Shown: positions 1 through 8,049 of the stretch, one piece after another
Numbering within the stretch: position 1 is the stretch's first letter
Layout: every line of letters begins with the position of its first letter
Assembly (NCBI GenBank): GCA_937870795.1
Contig: CALMWS010000098.1
Span: 1 to 34,889 of the forward strand
Source of the DNA: an uncultured Bacteroidota bacterium
Lineage (GTDB): Bacteria > Bacteroidota > Bacteroidia > Chitinophagales > Saprospiraceae
DNA length: 34,889 bases
Direction: 5' to 3'
Program-made: the position numbers and the translations under genes
Notes under the pieces: generated by a model
Database searches by the model: none
What the model was told of the DNA's origin: nothing
What the model saw: only the letters and a program-made list of their open reading frames with translations

Positions 1-156
1 AAAAATTACGAATTACGGGGTTAATTACGGATTAAAAATTACGAATTACGGGGTTGATTACGGATTAAAAATTACGGATTACGGAGTTAATTACGGATTA
101 AAAATTACGAATTACGGGATTAATTACGAATTAAAAATTACGAATTACGGGGTTTT
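1..156. repeat. 33-bp tandem repeat array, about 4.6 units, AATTACG-based
   Basis: Four full 33-bp units start at 1, 34, 67 and 100, and a partial fifth starts at 133. Each unit opens with AAAAATTACG and carries two or three ATTACG-type heptamers joined by GGGGTTAATT-like linkers. Units differ by a few substitutions (for example GGGGTTAATT against GGGGTTGATT and GGAGTTAATT). The array probably continues left of the window because position 1 is already repeat. It lies upstream of the CotH-like gene, and the same heptamer recurs near 19.65 kb and, in reverse complement, near 32.0 kb. There are no unique spacers, so this is not a CRISPR array. Confidence 0.93.
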
Positions 157-189
157 GTCGGGAGTGATACTATTGTGTGGGAAGTGTAA

Positions 190-197
190 TAAGTTTG
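190..197 (+). promoter_or_regulatory. Probable Bacteroidota -7 element (TAAGTTTG)
   Basis: TAAGTTTG matches the Bacteroidota -7 consensus TAnnTTTG and lies 57-64 bp before the ATG at 254. No TTG is found at the usual 19-21 bp upstream; the nearest is at 173-175, with a 14-bp spacer. The start site would be near 204. The call rests on the -7 match and position only. Confidence 0.4.
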
Positions 198-253
198 GTT
201 AAGATTGAGTACATTCATGTTTTAATGACGTTTTGTCTGAAATTCTTATTTGT

Positions 254-2515
254 ATGATGAATCAATTCTTTATGAGACGTAGTTGCTTATTGCTGTATTG
301 CTTTGTATTTGGGGTAGTTATAGATGGAGGGCAGTTGGGAGCGCAGGACCTTTATGATCCCAATGTGATCCAGAAAATTGAGATACATTTTGACCAAAGC
401 AATTGGAATGCTCTGATGCAGGCTGAAAAAAATGGGGATGAAAATTACATCATAGCGGCATGGTGTAAGGTCAATGGGGTGCAATTTGACAGCGTGGGCG
501 TCAAATACAAGGGGAATAGCAGTTATAGAGGCTCGAATAAAAAAAACCCAATGCACATCGAATTGGATTACATAAAGGACCAAAGCTATAATGGGCAGGG
601 AGACATAAAATTATCCAATGTATTTCAGGATCCTTCTTTTATAAGGGAGCCGGTTTCATATTACATATTACAAAACTACATGGATTGTCCGAAGGCAAAT
701 TTTGCCAATGTGTACATCAATGATCAGCTTTACGGCTTGTACACCAATGTAGAAAGTATCAACAAACGTTTTCTTTCAAATGTGTTTGACAGTAAGGACA
801 ATACTTTTGTAAAATGTAATCCCAAACAGGTGCAGCAGTACTTGCCCAATTTGGCTTATAAAGGAGTTGATACTACGCTATACTATGGTCATTATGAAAT
901 GAAATCAGATGGAGGCTGGACTGAATTGATGCATTTATGTGATACCCTTGTCAATCATACCGATGCCATTGAAGAAATTCTTGACGTTGATAAAGCATTA
1001 TGGATGTTGGCATTTAACGTGGTGATGGTCAATCTTGACAGTTACTCAGGCAGTTTTGCTCAAAATTATTATTTGTATCGAGACAACAACCAGCGTTTTG
1101 CCTCTCTGGTTTGGGATCTCAACATGAGTTTTGGTGGCTTCCCCAACATGGGAGGTTCAGGAGGAGCCACATTGGACATCTTATACAATGTCAACAATTC
1201 AGCACGACCATTGATTCAAAAACTCCTGGCCAACGCCACTTACAAAAAAAAGTATCTAGCTCACATTAGAACCATTAGTCAGGAGTTTTTTGAAAATGGC
1301 GCCTATCTAACGGAGGCTGGTAGGCTGAGAACCCTGATAGATGGGGATGTGCAGGCCGATCCCAATAAGTTTTATACTTATACTCAATTTCAAAATGCAA
1401 TGACAACCGATGTTACTTCCGGAGGCGGAGGGGGTGGTCCGGCAATGTCAACACCCGGTGTTCAGAAATTTATGACATCAAGGGTAACTTATTTCCAATC
1501 CAATGCCGATTATAAAAAAGTACCACCGCAGATCAATGGCATTGAAGCCAGAAATGTAAGCAGCGATGGTGCCTACATCGCGGTGCAGATTAATGAAAGT
1601 GCTGCTGTATATTTGAGTTATCGTTATAAAAAATCTGAACGATTCGTTACAATTACCATGAAAGATGATGGTATGAGTGCCGATGGAACGGCAAATGATC
1701 TTTGGTATGGTGCATTTATTCCGGGTGATGGTGACAACACACAATATTATATTTATACTGAAAATTCCAATGCGGGCTTGTTTTCACCTCAACGTGCGGA
1801 GCATGAATTTTATACGCTTCGGTTTGCAACAAGTCAGGCCAGCATCCCTGTAGGTAGTGTAGTGATCAATGAATTTTTGGCATCCAACAAAACCACCAAT
1901 ACCAATTCGGAGGGGAAATATGAGGATTGGATAGAATTGTATAACACTACCAATGGAGATATCAATTTGTCGGGTATCTATCTTACGGATAATCCTGATA
2001 ACCCTACAAAATGGGAATTTCCTGCAGGTACGGTCATCAAAGCATCATCCTATCTCACTGTTTGGGCTGATGAAGACGGTAAAATAACAGAGGGTCTGCA
2101 CGCCAATTTTAAGTTATCGGCCGATGGTGAAGAAATCCGATTGTTGAATGGTGATGGTAGTGTGGTGGATGAAGTTAGTTTTGGGGCCCAAATTGCCGAT
2201 ATCTCTACGGGCCGCTGTGCCAATGGCAGTGGAGCTTTTGTAACCATGGCACCCACCTTCGGAAAGGCCAATATATGTACTACTGGTACAGAAGATACAA
2301 TTGAAGACAACGATTGGACAATTGTACCCAATCCTGTCATTTCTGGTTTTGTGATCAAATCGAAAAAAGTGATTGACTCAATGAGCATCTATGATTTGGG
2401 GGGCAGGAAGATACTGCAAACAAATAATGGGGCGTTTGCAGAAAGTTTATCGCCTGGCATGTATATAGTAGAAATTAACAAAGGTGAAGCGCGATTGAAG
2501 CTAGTCCAACAGTAA
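254..2515 (+). CDS. CotH-like protein with lamin-tail domain and T9SS sorting domain
   Basis: Predicted secreted or cell-surface protein of 753 aa. A hydrophobic signal peptide (about residues 7-30) follows the start. Residues about 33-415 resemble the CotH family, with the recognisable stretch LVWDLNMSFGGF; CotH proteins are kinase-like and first known from spore coats, but their role in Bacteroidota is unclear. A Gly-rich patch lies near residue 390. Residues about 535-645 form a lamin-tail domain (VVINEFLASNK, then EDWIELYN). The last 65 residues (VPNPVISGFVIKSKKV onward, with YDLGGRKI and GMYIVEI) are a T9SS type A sorting domain, which predicts outer-membrane export and surface attachment. 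The frame opens at TTG 233, but ATG codons at 254, 257 and 272 are better starts; 254 is chosen and 272 would give the most compact signal peptide. The gene stands alone, convergent with the next gene. Confidence 0.87.
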   Translation: MMNQFFMRRSCLLLYCFVFGVVIDGGQLGAQDLYDPNVIQKIEIHFDQSNWNALMQAEKNGDENYIIAAWCKVNGVQFDSVGVKYKGNSSYRGSNKKNPMHIELDYIKDQSYNGQGDIKLSNVFQDPSFIREPVSYYILQNYMDCPKANFANVYINDQLYGLYTNVESINKRFLSNVFDSKDNTFVKCNPKQVQQYLPNLAYKGVDTTLYYGHYEMKSDGGWTELMHLCDTLVNHTDAIEEILDVDKALWMLAFNVVMVNLDSYSGSFAQNYYLYRDNNQRFASLVWDLNMSFGGFPNMGGSGGATLDILYNVNNSARPLIQKLLANATYKKKYLAHIRTISQEFFENGAYLTEAGRLRTLIDGDVQADPNKFYTYTQFQNAMTTDVTSGGGGGGPAMSTPGVQKFMTSRVTYFQSNADYKKVPPQINGIEARNVSSDGAYIAVQINESAAVYLSYRYKKSERFVTITMKDDGMSADGTANDLWYGAFIPGDGDNTQYYIYTENSNAGLFSPQRAEHEFYTLRFATSQASIPVGSVVINEFLASNKTTNTNSEGKYEDWIELYNTTNGDINLSGIYLTDNPDNPTKWEFPAGTVIKASSYLTVWADEDGKITEGLHANFKLSADGEEIRLLNGDGSVVDEVSFGAQIADISTGRCANGSGAFVTMAPTFGKANICTTGTEDTIEDNDWTIVPNPVISGFVIKSKKVIDSMSIYDLGGRKILQTNNGAFAESLSPGMYIVEINKGEARLKLVQQ

Positions 2516-2537
2516 CAAAAAATAACAATATTTAAAA

Positions 2538-2574
2538 AAAGTCACCACGCTGAACAGTTTGGTGACTTTTTTTT
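2538..2574. terminator. Bidirectional intrinsic terminator
   Basis: A 10-bp perfect stem AAAGTCACCA (2538-2547) pairs with TGGTGACTTT (2560-2569) around a 12-nt loop. On the plus strand the U-tract runs to 2574; an A-tract before the stem gives a U-tract on the minus strand as well. It sits between two convergent genes ending at 2515 and 2588, so it probably serves both. Confidence 0.88.
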
Positions 2575-2587
2575 GAAAAGTCCCTGC

Positions 2588-2833
2588 TTATTCAGATTTT
2601 TTAACCAGACTAATGAGGTAAAGTAATACCCAGGCCCCGCCAGCTGAAACGAGAATGCGGTAGATAAGGCCATTGCCAAATATGCCCAATTTACCGGCCA
2701 GCCATCCACCCAGGATGCCACCGAGGATGCCTACCACCAGATTGCCGACCAGGCCAAAACCGCTGCCTTTCCAAAATTGTCCTGCCAACCAACCGGATAA
2801 AGCGCCCACTATTAAAAACCAGATAAATTCCAT
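2588..2833 (-). CDS. GlsB/YeaQ/YmgE family small membrane protein
   Basis: Small integral inner-membrane protein of 81 aa with three hydrophobic Gly-rich helices. The second carries the family hallmark run of glycines and branched residues (GNLVVGILGGILGGWLAG), and the start MEFIWFLIVGALSGWLAG is also typical. The length matches the transglycosylase-associated/GlsB-YeaQ-YmgE family, usually 80-90 aa. These proteins are linked to envelope stress responses in several bacteria; the biochemical role is not established and there is no evidence of glycosylase activity. It is transcribed alone, convergent with the CotH-like gene and sharing its terminator. I could not find a clear promoter upstream of 2833. 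Confidence 0.9.
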   Translation of the reverse strand: MEFIWFLIVGALSGWLAGQFWKGSGFGLVGNLVVGILGGILGGWLAGKLGIFGNGLIYRILVSAGGAWVLLYLISLVKKSE

Positions 2834-3258
2834 GTTAGATTAAAATTTGGTAATGAAATTGAATTATGAAATAGATCGAAATCTACAATTTAAATTTGAA
2901 ATGGGTTCTTTATATAAAATAATAAGTTGAAAAAAATTGAAAAAGCTAAATAAAAGAGTGTTATTGGAAAATTACTTGTGATTGATTATTAACAAGTTGA
3001 TAATGGAAATTTCAAAGTTTTATCCATTACCTGGCGAGATTATTAGGATAAGAGATGGTGCTTATTCAAGAGGGTGAAATGTGCTCAAAAATATTGTTGC
3101 ATGGTAAGAATAATAAAGCATACTTCGAAGAAGTAATGTTTAAGAATCTGATTATGAACTTATTTAATATTGAATATTTTTGATGGATAGGAAAAAAGGA
3201 ATAATTTTGTTTTTCAAAAGAATGGTAAAACCACCATTTTGTTTCAGAATCGTAATGC
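2834..3258. other. AT-rich intergenic region with divergent promoters
   Basis: No convincing gene. The only sizeable open frame (minus, 3066-3260) has a composition unlike the neighbouring proteins and overlaps the promoter of the response-regulator gene. The region must hold the promoters of the leftward membrane-protein gene, not identified, and of the rightward two-component operon (3179-3209). A weak hairpin, AATGGT/ACCATT (3221-3238), lies in the predicted 5' leader of the response regulator. Confidence 0.7.
3179..3209 (+). promoter_or_regulatory. Bacteroidota-type promoter of the two-component operon
   Basis: TTTG at 3179-3182 is the -33 element and TAATTTTG at 3202-3209 is a perfect TAnnTTTG -7 element. 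The spacer between TTG and the -7 box is 19 bp, the normal distance for the Bacteroidota housekeeping sigma factor. The predicted start is near 3216, giving a leader of about 43 nt before the ATG at 3259. I saw no 11-bp hexamer array like the one at 5320-5380 here, so autoregulation is not indicated. Confidence 0.72.
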
Positions 3259-3960
3259 ATGCATCCTAAGAAAATATTAATCGTAGAAGATGAGGCCAGA
3301 CTGGCAGAACTGTTGGTAGCAGGTTTGCAAGAAAACGGTATGGAGGCAGAAGCAGTGCACGATGGCTATCTTGGAAAAGAGATGGTATTAAAAAACAAAT
3401 ACGATTTAATTATTCTGGACATTAACCTACCACTGATCAATGGCTATGACTTGTGCAAAGAGATCAGAAAATTTGATAATAACATTCCGGTGATCATGTT
3501 GACGGCCATGGCGACTCCCCACAATAAGCTGGCCGGTTTTGATGCAGGAGCGGATGATTATATCACTAAACCTTTTGATTTTGATGAACTTTTGGCGAGG
3601 ATCAAAGTGATCTTCAAAAGGACTTCATTCATGGAAAAGAAGGAAACAAGTTTGATAAAAATTGCTGATCTGGTAATCAATAAAAGCAGTAAGACTGTAT
3701 CAAGGCAAGGGCAAATTATCGAATTGACTGCAAAGGAGTATACTTTGTTAGAATTGCTGGCCAGTAGTCCGGGAGAAGTATTTTCAAGGGCAGAAATTTC
3801 AGATAAAATATGGAACCTCAACTTTGATACCGGCACCAACTATGTAGATGTATATATTAATTATTTGCGAAAAAAAATTGACAAGGAATTTGACCAAAAG
3901 TTGATCCACACAAGGGTAGGAATGGGATATTATGTAAAGGACCAAAATGAGGAAAATTGA
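3259..3960 (+). CDS. OmpR-family response regulator
   Basis: DNA-binding response regulator of 233 aa, a normal length for the OmpR/PhoB class. The N-terminal receiver domain (about residues 4-118) has the acidic pair E10/D11, phospho-acceptor D54 in LIILDINLP, T82 and the conserved K104 in ITKPFDFDELLARI. Residues about 130-228 form the winged-helix effector domain (ELTAKEYTLLELLASSPGEVFSRAEI and YVDVYINYLRKKID). It is expected to bind direct half-sites spaced about 11 bp as tandem monomers, matching the hexamer array 1.4 kb downstream at 5320-5380. Its stop codon TGA overlaps the TTG start of the histidine kinase, so the two are translationally coupled. ATG 3259 is the start: the MHPKKILIVEDE opening is canonical. 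Confidence 0.96.
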   Translation: MHPKKILIVEDEARLAELLVAGLQENGMEAEAVHDGYLGKEMVLKNKYDLIILDINLPLINGYDLCKEIRKFDNNIPVIMLTAMATPHNKLAGFDAGADDYITKPFDFDELLARIKVIFKRTSFMEKKETSLIKIADLVINKSSKTVSRQGQIIELTAKEYTLLELLASSPGEVFSRAEISDKIWNLNFDTGTNYVDVYINYLRKKIDKEFDQKLIHTRVGMGYYVKDQNEEN

Positions 3961-5324
3961 ATATCAGGAACAAATTGTTGCTTCAGTTTTCACTTTTTGT
4001 CTTTACAATTTTGTCTTTGTTTTCAATAGCTATTTTATTTTTTTCATCCAGTTACAGATCCAAGGATTATTATTCAAGACTGGAAAACAGGGCAAGATCA
4101 ACGGCACAACTATTGTTAAACGTAGATGAGGTGTCTGCAGATTTATTGAGGATTATCGATAAAAATACCCTTTCGCTTTACAATGAAAACCTGCGAATAT
4201 ACCAGGAAGATAGCACCATGGTTTATGCCAATATTGCTGATTCAACGGTGAGTGCAAAGCTTCACCTAATTCCTGTTATCGTTCAGAAGAAGAGACTAGA
4301 ATACCATGATGGTGAGCGAGAGGGTCTTGGCTTGCTGGTGGTTAATAAAGGTGAAAATTACATCATATTTGTTTCAGCTTGGGACAAATATGGACTTTCC
4401 AAAATTAAAAACTTAAAGATCGTTTTGGTAATTGGGTTTGTGTTTAGTCTGGTAACCACAGTTTTTTTTGGATTTGTATTTGCCATGAGGGCACTGCGCC
4501 CAATATCCAATGTGATCAATCAGGTAAAGACTATTACCATCAACAATCTCAATCAAAGGGTCAATGAGGGCAACCGCAAGGATGAAATAGCTCAGATGGC
4601 CATTACATTTAATGAAATGCTACAGCGAATAGAGGATGCTTTCATCTTACAGAGAGAATTTGTGGCCCATGCAGCCCATGAGTTGCGCACCCCATTTACA
4701 GTTATGGTTACGGAACTTGATTATACCCTTATGCAGGAAAGAGACAAAGAAAAGTACAAAGAGGTAATCAAATCGATATCGAGAGAGCTTAAAAAGTTGA
4801 GTAAACTTTCCAATGGTTTATTGGATCTGGCCAGAATAAGTTTTGAAAAATCCCCGGCAGATTTTAAGATGGTACGCTTGGATGAGATGCTGATTGAGGC
4901 TTATCAGCACGCGCTCTCTATTCGTCCCAACAGTGAAATTGAACTCAATCTTGATCAGATGCCCGATGATGAAAACCACCTAAGACTTTACGGCAATGAG
5001 CAATTGCTGTCAATATCATTTAACAATCTGATCGATAATGCCTGTAAATTTTCAGAGAATAAAAAAGTGGTGATAAAACTATTTAGTGACAATCAATTTG
5101 TGAACGTAGACATCATCGATAGGGGTATTGGTATTCATTCACAAGATCTTAGCAAAATTTTTCAACCCTTTTACAGAGGTCAAAACACTCAATTTATAGC
5201 TGGATATGGTATAGGTCTGGCGCTTACGAAAAAAATCGTAGAGCTACATGGAGGCCAGGTTACTGTGGTTTCAGAATTGGGTAAGGGGGCTTCATTTCGT
5301 ATTTCTTTCCCCATAGTATTCTAA
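3957..5324 (+). CDS. Sensor histidine kinase, HAMP/HisKA type
   Basis: Membrane sensor kinase of 455 aa. A first transmembrane helix (about 8-30) and a second (about 153-177) bracket a periplasmic sensor of roughly 120 residues without a recognisable fold. The HAMP linker follows (about 178-230). The dimerisation/phosphotransfer H-box holds H241 in AAHELRTPF, and the catalytic domain has the N-box (NNLIDNACKFS, about 356-366), G1 box (IIDRGIGI, about 386-393), F box (IFQPFYRG) and G2 box (GYGIGLAL, about 416-423). The start must be TTG 3957: the codon pair before it contains an in-frame stop at 3948-3950 and the next in-frame ATG lies within the sensor. GAGGA at 3949-3953 may be a ribosome site. 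It phosphorylates the preceding regulator; the signal is unknown. Confidence 0.95.
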   Translation: MNIRNKLLLQFSLFVFTILSLFSIAILFFSSSYRSKDYYSRLENRARSTAQLLLNVDEVSADLLRIIDKNTLSLYNENLRIYQEDSTMVYANIADSTVSAKLHLIPVIVQKKRLEYHDGEREGLGLLVVNKGENYIIFVSAWDKYGLSKIKNLKIVLVIGFVFSLVTTVFFGFVFAMRALRPISNVINQVKTITINNLNQRVNEGNRKDEIAQMAITFNEMLQRIEDAFILQREFVAHAAHELRTPFTVMVTELDYTLMQERDKEKYKEVIKSISRELKKLSKLSNGLLDLARISFEKSPADFKMVRLDEMLIEAYQHALSIRPNSEIELNLDQMPDDENHLRLYGNEQLLSISFNNLIDNACKFSENKKVVIKLFSDNQFVNVDIIDRGIGIHSQDLSKIFQPFYRGQNTQFIAGYGIGLALTKKIVELHGGQVTVVSELGKGASFRISFPIVF

Positions 5325-5380
5325 TCTCATTTTAATTTTTTTTTAATATAAACCTAATTTATATCTAATGGCCATCTAAT
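5320..5380 (+). promoter_or_regulatory. Six phased TCTAAT-like hexamers: probable response-regulator operator
   Basis: Hexamers begin at 5320 (TCTAAT), 5331 (TTTAAT), 5342 (TTTAAT), 5353 (CCTAAT), 5364 (TCTAAT) and 5375 (TCTAAT). Every interval is exactly 11 bp, with AT-rich 5-bp linkers. Direct repeats at 11-bp spacing, one per helical turn, are the established recognition geometry of PhoB/OmpR-type regulators, which bind head to tail. The first hexamer overlaps the stop codon of the histidine kinase, and the last overlaps the -33 TTG (5380-5382) of the following promoter, as expected for an activator touching RNA polymerase. The assignment to the adjacent response regulator is inference. 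Confidence 0.72.
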
Positions 5381-5409
5381 TGATCGGGGTAAATAAGATG
5401 ATAGCTTTG
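5380..5409 (+). promoter_or_regulatory. Bacteroidota-type promoter of the glycan operon
   Basis: TTG at 5380-5382 and TAGCTTTG at 5402-5409 (perfect TAnnTTTG) are separated by 19 bp, the same geometry as the promoter at 3179-3209. The predicted start is near 5416, with a leader of about 25 nt to the ATG at 5441. The -33 element adjoins the six-hexamer array, so this promoter is probably activated by the upstream two-component system. Confidence 0.75.
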
Positions 5410-5440
5410 TATTAATATTAAAATTAAATTTAAAGTGTAT

Positions 5441-6400
5441 ATGGTTAAGGATAAACACATTTTTATAACTGGTGGCGCAGGGTTCATAGCAAACAGGTTG
5501 ATCAGGGAACTGGTAAACGAAAATTTTATTACGGTTTTCGACAATTTCTACAGAGACACACTGTCTTCCACAGACCTGAATCAGCATCCAAATGTTAATG
5601 TGATCAGAGGATCGGTACTTGATTACGAACACCTGGAAGCCTCGATGGAAGGCGCAGACATTGTTGTACATGCTGCTGCCATTGCGGGAATTGACACTGT
5701 AATAAAGAGTCCTACCAACACCATGAAAATAAACATCATTGGTACCACCAATGCCCTGGACGCAGCTGTAAAACATAAGGTAAAAGACCGTTTTGTCAAT
5801 TTTTCAACATCGGAGGTTTTTGGTCGCATGTCGTTTAAGTCGACAGAAGACAGTACAACCAAGGTTGGAAGTGCCGGTGAAGCGCGCTGGACCTATGCGG
5901 TGAGTAAGTTGGCTGCAGAACATTTGGCACACGCTTATCACAAAGAAATGGGCTTGCCCATTGTAACCGTAAGGCCTTTTAATGTATATGGAGAGGGTCA
6001 GACGGGTGAAGGAGCCATGCAAATTTTTATCAAAAAAGCAATCAACGATGACGACATCTATATTTATGGAGATGGTAGTCAAATCCGCTCCTGGTGTTAT
6101 GTCAATGATTTTATTGAAGGCTTAATTCAATGTATTGACAATAAAAATGCAATAGGACAATCTTTTAACATCGGCAATGCCAAATCCGTAATTACAACTT
6201 TTGGATTAGCTCAAACAGTATGCAGGGTTTTAAATTCATCGTCTAAAATAATATTCAGACCCCCGCTTTCAGCTGACATTGAATTGAGGATTCCATCTGT
6301 TGAAAAGGCTGAACAATTGCTTGGATTTAGGGCTGAGACCATGTTGGATGAAGGCATACTTAGAACGGCAGAATGGATGAGAAAACCTGTTTCCGTGTAA
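5441..6400 (+). CDS. NAD-dependent epimerase/dehydratase (extended SDR), nucleotide-sugar enzyme
   Basis: Extended short-chain dehydrogenase of 319 aa, presumed to act on a nucleotide-activated sugar. The Rossmann motif is TGGAGFIA (residues 10-17): the usual last glycine is alanine. A Ser/Thr-rich stretch (FSTSEVFG, about 118-125) and the catalytic Y152-x3-K156 (YAVSK) follow, then [10 protein letters not shown] and the substrate region [16 protein letters not shown]. This resembles UDP-glucose 4-epimerase, dTDP-glucose 4,6-dehydratase and UDP-GlcNAc-modifying enzymes; the exact reaction cannot be decided by eye. The next gene is an aminotransferase, so a 4,6-dehydratase or epimerase producing its keto-sugar substrate is most likely. 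The frame opens at GTG 5435, but ATG 5441 gives the normal [12 protein letters not shown] start. First gene of the operon; 3 nt before the next. Confidence 0.9.
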   Translation: MVKDKHIFITGGAGFIANRLIRELVNENFITVFDNFYRDTLSSTDLNQHPNVNVIRGSVLDYEHLEASMEGADIVVHAAAIAGIDTVIKSPTNTMKINIIGTTNALDAAVKHKVKDRFVNFSTSEVFGRMSFKSTEDSTTKVGSAGEARWTYAVSKLAAEHLAHAYHKEMGLPIVTVRPFNVYGEGQTGEGAMQIFIKKAINDDDIYIYGDGSQIRSWCYVNDFIEGLIQCIDNKNAIGQSFNIGNAKSVITTFGLAQTVCRVLNSSSKIIFRPPLSADIELRIPSVEKAEQLLGFRAETMLDEGILRTAEWMRKPVSV

Positions 6401-6403
6401 GCC

Positions 6404-7528
6404 ATGCAAAAAGAAATGATCAGACTTTCCCGTCCCGACCTTTCAGAAAATGCCTTACAACAGGTATTGGATGTACTGGACTCAGGCATGCTGGTTCAGG
6501 GCAAATGGGTAAAAAGTTTTGAACATCAACTAGCCAATTACTTAGATATAAAACACTGTGTGCTGGTGAGCAATGGCACCGCAGCGCTTCATCTATCATT
6601 AATAGCTGCAGGTATTGGGCATGGAGATGAAGTAATTTTGCCGGCGTACACCTTTACAGCTGTTGCCAATGCTGTTGAGCTCACCGGTGCTACACCTGTT
6701 TTTGTTGACATCCAACTTCAGGATTGCTGTATGGATGTGAGTGCCATTGAATCTAAAATAAGTTCCAACACCAAGGCCATCATAGCGGTTCATGAATTTG
6801 GATTTATGTGCGATATTTCTTTTATCCAACAATTGGCTAACATACACAACATAAAAGTAATTGAAGATGCTGCCTGTGCTTTGGGATCATCCTGGCAAGG
6901 CAAGAAGGCCGGTACATTTGGGTATACCGGATGTTTTAGCTTTCATCCGAGAAAAATTCTCACCACAGGAGAGGGAGGAGCCATTGTAACCAACGATGCA
7001 GAAGTAGCAGAAAAATTGCGACAATTGCGCAACCATGGCATGGATTATTCTGGCGATGGTATAGATTTTGTATTGCCCGGATTTAATTACAGAATGACAG
7101 ACTTTCAAGCTGCTTTGGGGCCAGACCAGTTATTGATGCTTGACGATGTAATTGCAGAAAACAACAGACAAGCTGATTATTACAAGAGTCATTTGAGCCA
7201 TTTGCAGGGTCTGCACCTGCCAGCTGCAATGGATGGTTGTGGTGTTACCTACCAGACGTATCATCTAATGTTTGATGACCCGGGTATGAGGAGTAAAGTC
7301 AGGGAAGCACTTGCCGGGGAAGGTGTGGAAAGCAATATTGGAGCATATGCAATTCCTTTTCTTAAATTTTACCAGCAGAAATATCGAAGTCAACCCGAAT
7401 ACTTTCCCAGCGCCCTGGCAGCCTTTCAACGCGGCCTGGCTATACCTCTGGGTGTACATTTGCAGGATGAAGACATGTATTTGATTGTAAGCACAATTCA
7501 AAAAGCAATGGAAAATGGAAATAGATAA
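6404..7528 (+). CDS. DegT/DnrJ/EryC1/StrS aminotransferase
   Basis: PLP-dependent sugar aminotransferase of 374 aa, normal for the family. It begins with the typical MIRLSRPDLSENALQQVLDVLDSG and GMLVQG...F pattern. The PLP phosphate-binding SNGTAALHLSL lies at about 57-67, the PLP-contacting acidic residue at D155 in VIEDAACALGS, and the Schiff-base lysine at K184 in FSFHPRKILTTGEGG. It should transfer an amino group from glutamate to a keto nucleotide sugar made by the preceding SDR, giving an amino sugar for acylation by the next enzyme. Related enzymes include WbpE, PglE and PseC; residue-level specificity is not readable here. Its last 14 bases overlap the next gene. Confidence 0.95.
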   Translation: MQKEMIRLSRPDLSENALQQVLDVLDSGMLVQGKWVKSFEHQLANYLDIKHCVLVSNGTAALHLSLIAAGIGHGDEVILPAYTFTAVANAVELTGATPVFVDIQLQDCCMDVSAIESKISSNTKAIIAVHEFGFMCDISFIQQLANIHNIKVIEDAACALGSSWQGKKAGTFGYTGCFSFHPRKILTTGEGGAIVTNDAEVAEKLRQLRNHGMDYSGDGIDFVLPGFNYRMTDFQAALGPDQLLMLDDVIAENNRQADYYKSHLSHLQGLHLPAAMDGCGVTYQTYHLMFDDPGMRSKVREALAGEGVESNIGAYAIPFLKFYQQKYRSQPEYFPSALAAFQRGLAIPLGVHLQDEDMYLIVSTIQKAMENGNR

Positions 7529-8048
7529 TTCCAGAAGCCCCAGATCACATGGCGATGGTCATTTTGACAATGGTGATTTCAAATTGCTGGGTAAAAATGT
7601 AGTTATCGAAAAGGGAGTACTTGTATTTCACCCCGAAAGCATAACGATAGGCGACAATGTGTATGTAGGGCACCAGACCATTCTTAAAGCATATTTCAAG
7701 GGCAAAATGGAAATTGGTGAAGGCAGCTGGATCGGGCAACAATGTTTTTTTCATTCAGCGGGTGACATTGTCATTGGAAAAGCAGTAGGAATTGGTCCTG
7801 GGGTAAAAATCATAACCTCACATCATGAAGATGTAAACATTACCGAGCCTGTACTGTATCAGGATTTAAAATTTAAAGCCGTAATAATAGGGGATGGAGC
7901 TGACCTTGGGGTTGGCTCCATAATCTTACCTGGTGTTAAAATAGGAAAAGGTGCCATTATTGGCGCCGGAGCAGTAGTGAATGCTGATGTACCGGATTTT
8001 GCTGTAGCGGTAGGAGTGCCGGCAAAAATAATAAGAATCAGAAGCTGA
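7515..8048 (+). CDS. Hexapeptide-repeat (left-handed beta-helix) acyltransferase
   Basis: Acyltransferase of 177 aa with the left-handed beta-helix fold, seen as repeated [LIV]G-x4 hexads: ITIGDNVYVG, MEIGEGSWIG, IVIGKAVGIGPGVKI, VIIGDGADLGVG, VKIGKGAIIGAGAV. The His pair in TSHHED (about 97-102) is a candidate for the catalytic base. It ends with the AVGVPAKIIR motif common to WbbJ/NodL-type sugar O- and N-acetyltransferases. Next to the aminotransferase, N-acetylation of the new amino group is a reasonable inference, though O-acetylation cannot be excluded. ATG 7515 lies inside the preceding gene (14-nt overlap), and no other ATG occurs in the N-terminal part, so translational coupling is likely. 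The next gene begins 1 nt after the stop. Confidence 0.9.
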   Translation: MEIDNSRSPRSHGDGHFDNGDFKLLGKNVVIEKGVLVFHPESITIGDNVYVGHQTILKAYFKGKMEIGEGSWIGQQCFFHSAGDIVIGKAVGIGPGVKIITSHHEDVNITEPVLYQDLKFKAVIIGDGADLGVGSIILPGVKIGKGAIIGAGAVVNADVPDFAVAVGVPAKIIRIRS

Positions 8049-8049
8049 C

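Noticed and set aside
1-156. CRISPR array from the 33-bp period at the left edge
   Set aside because: Units are contiguous with no unique spacers, and substitutions occur throughout the unit; no cas genes are present.
3066-3260. Minus-strand open frame of 64 codons
   Set aside because: It overlaps the response-regulator promoter and start, has no recognisable domain, and its amino-acid composition looks like AT-rich noncoding sequence.
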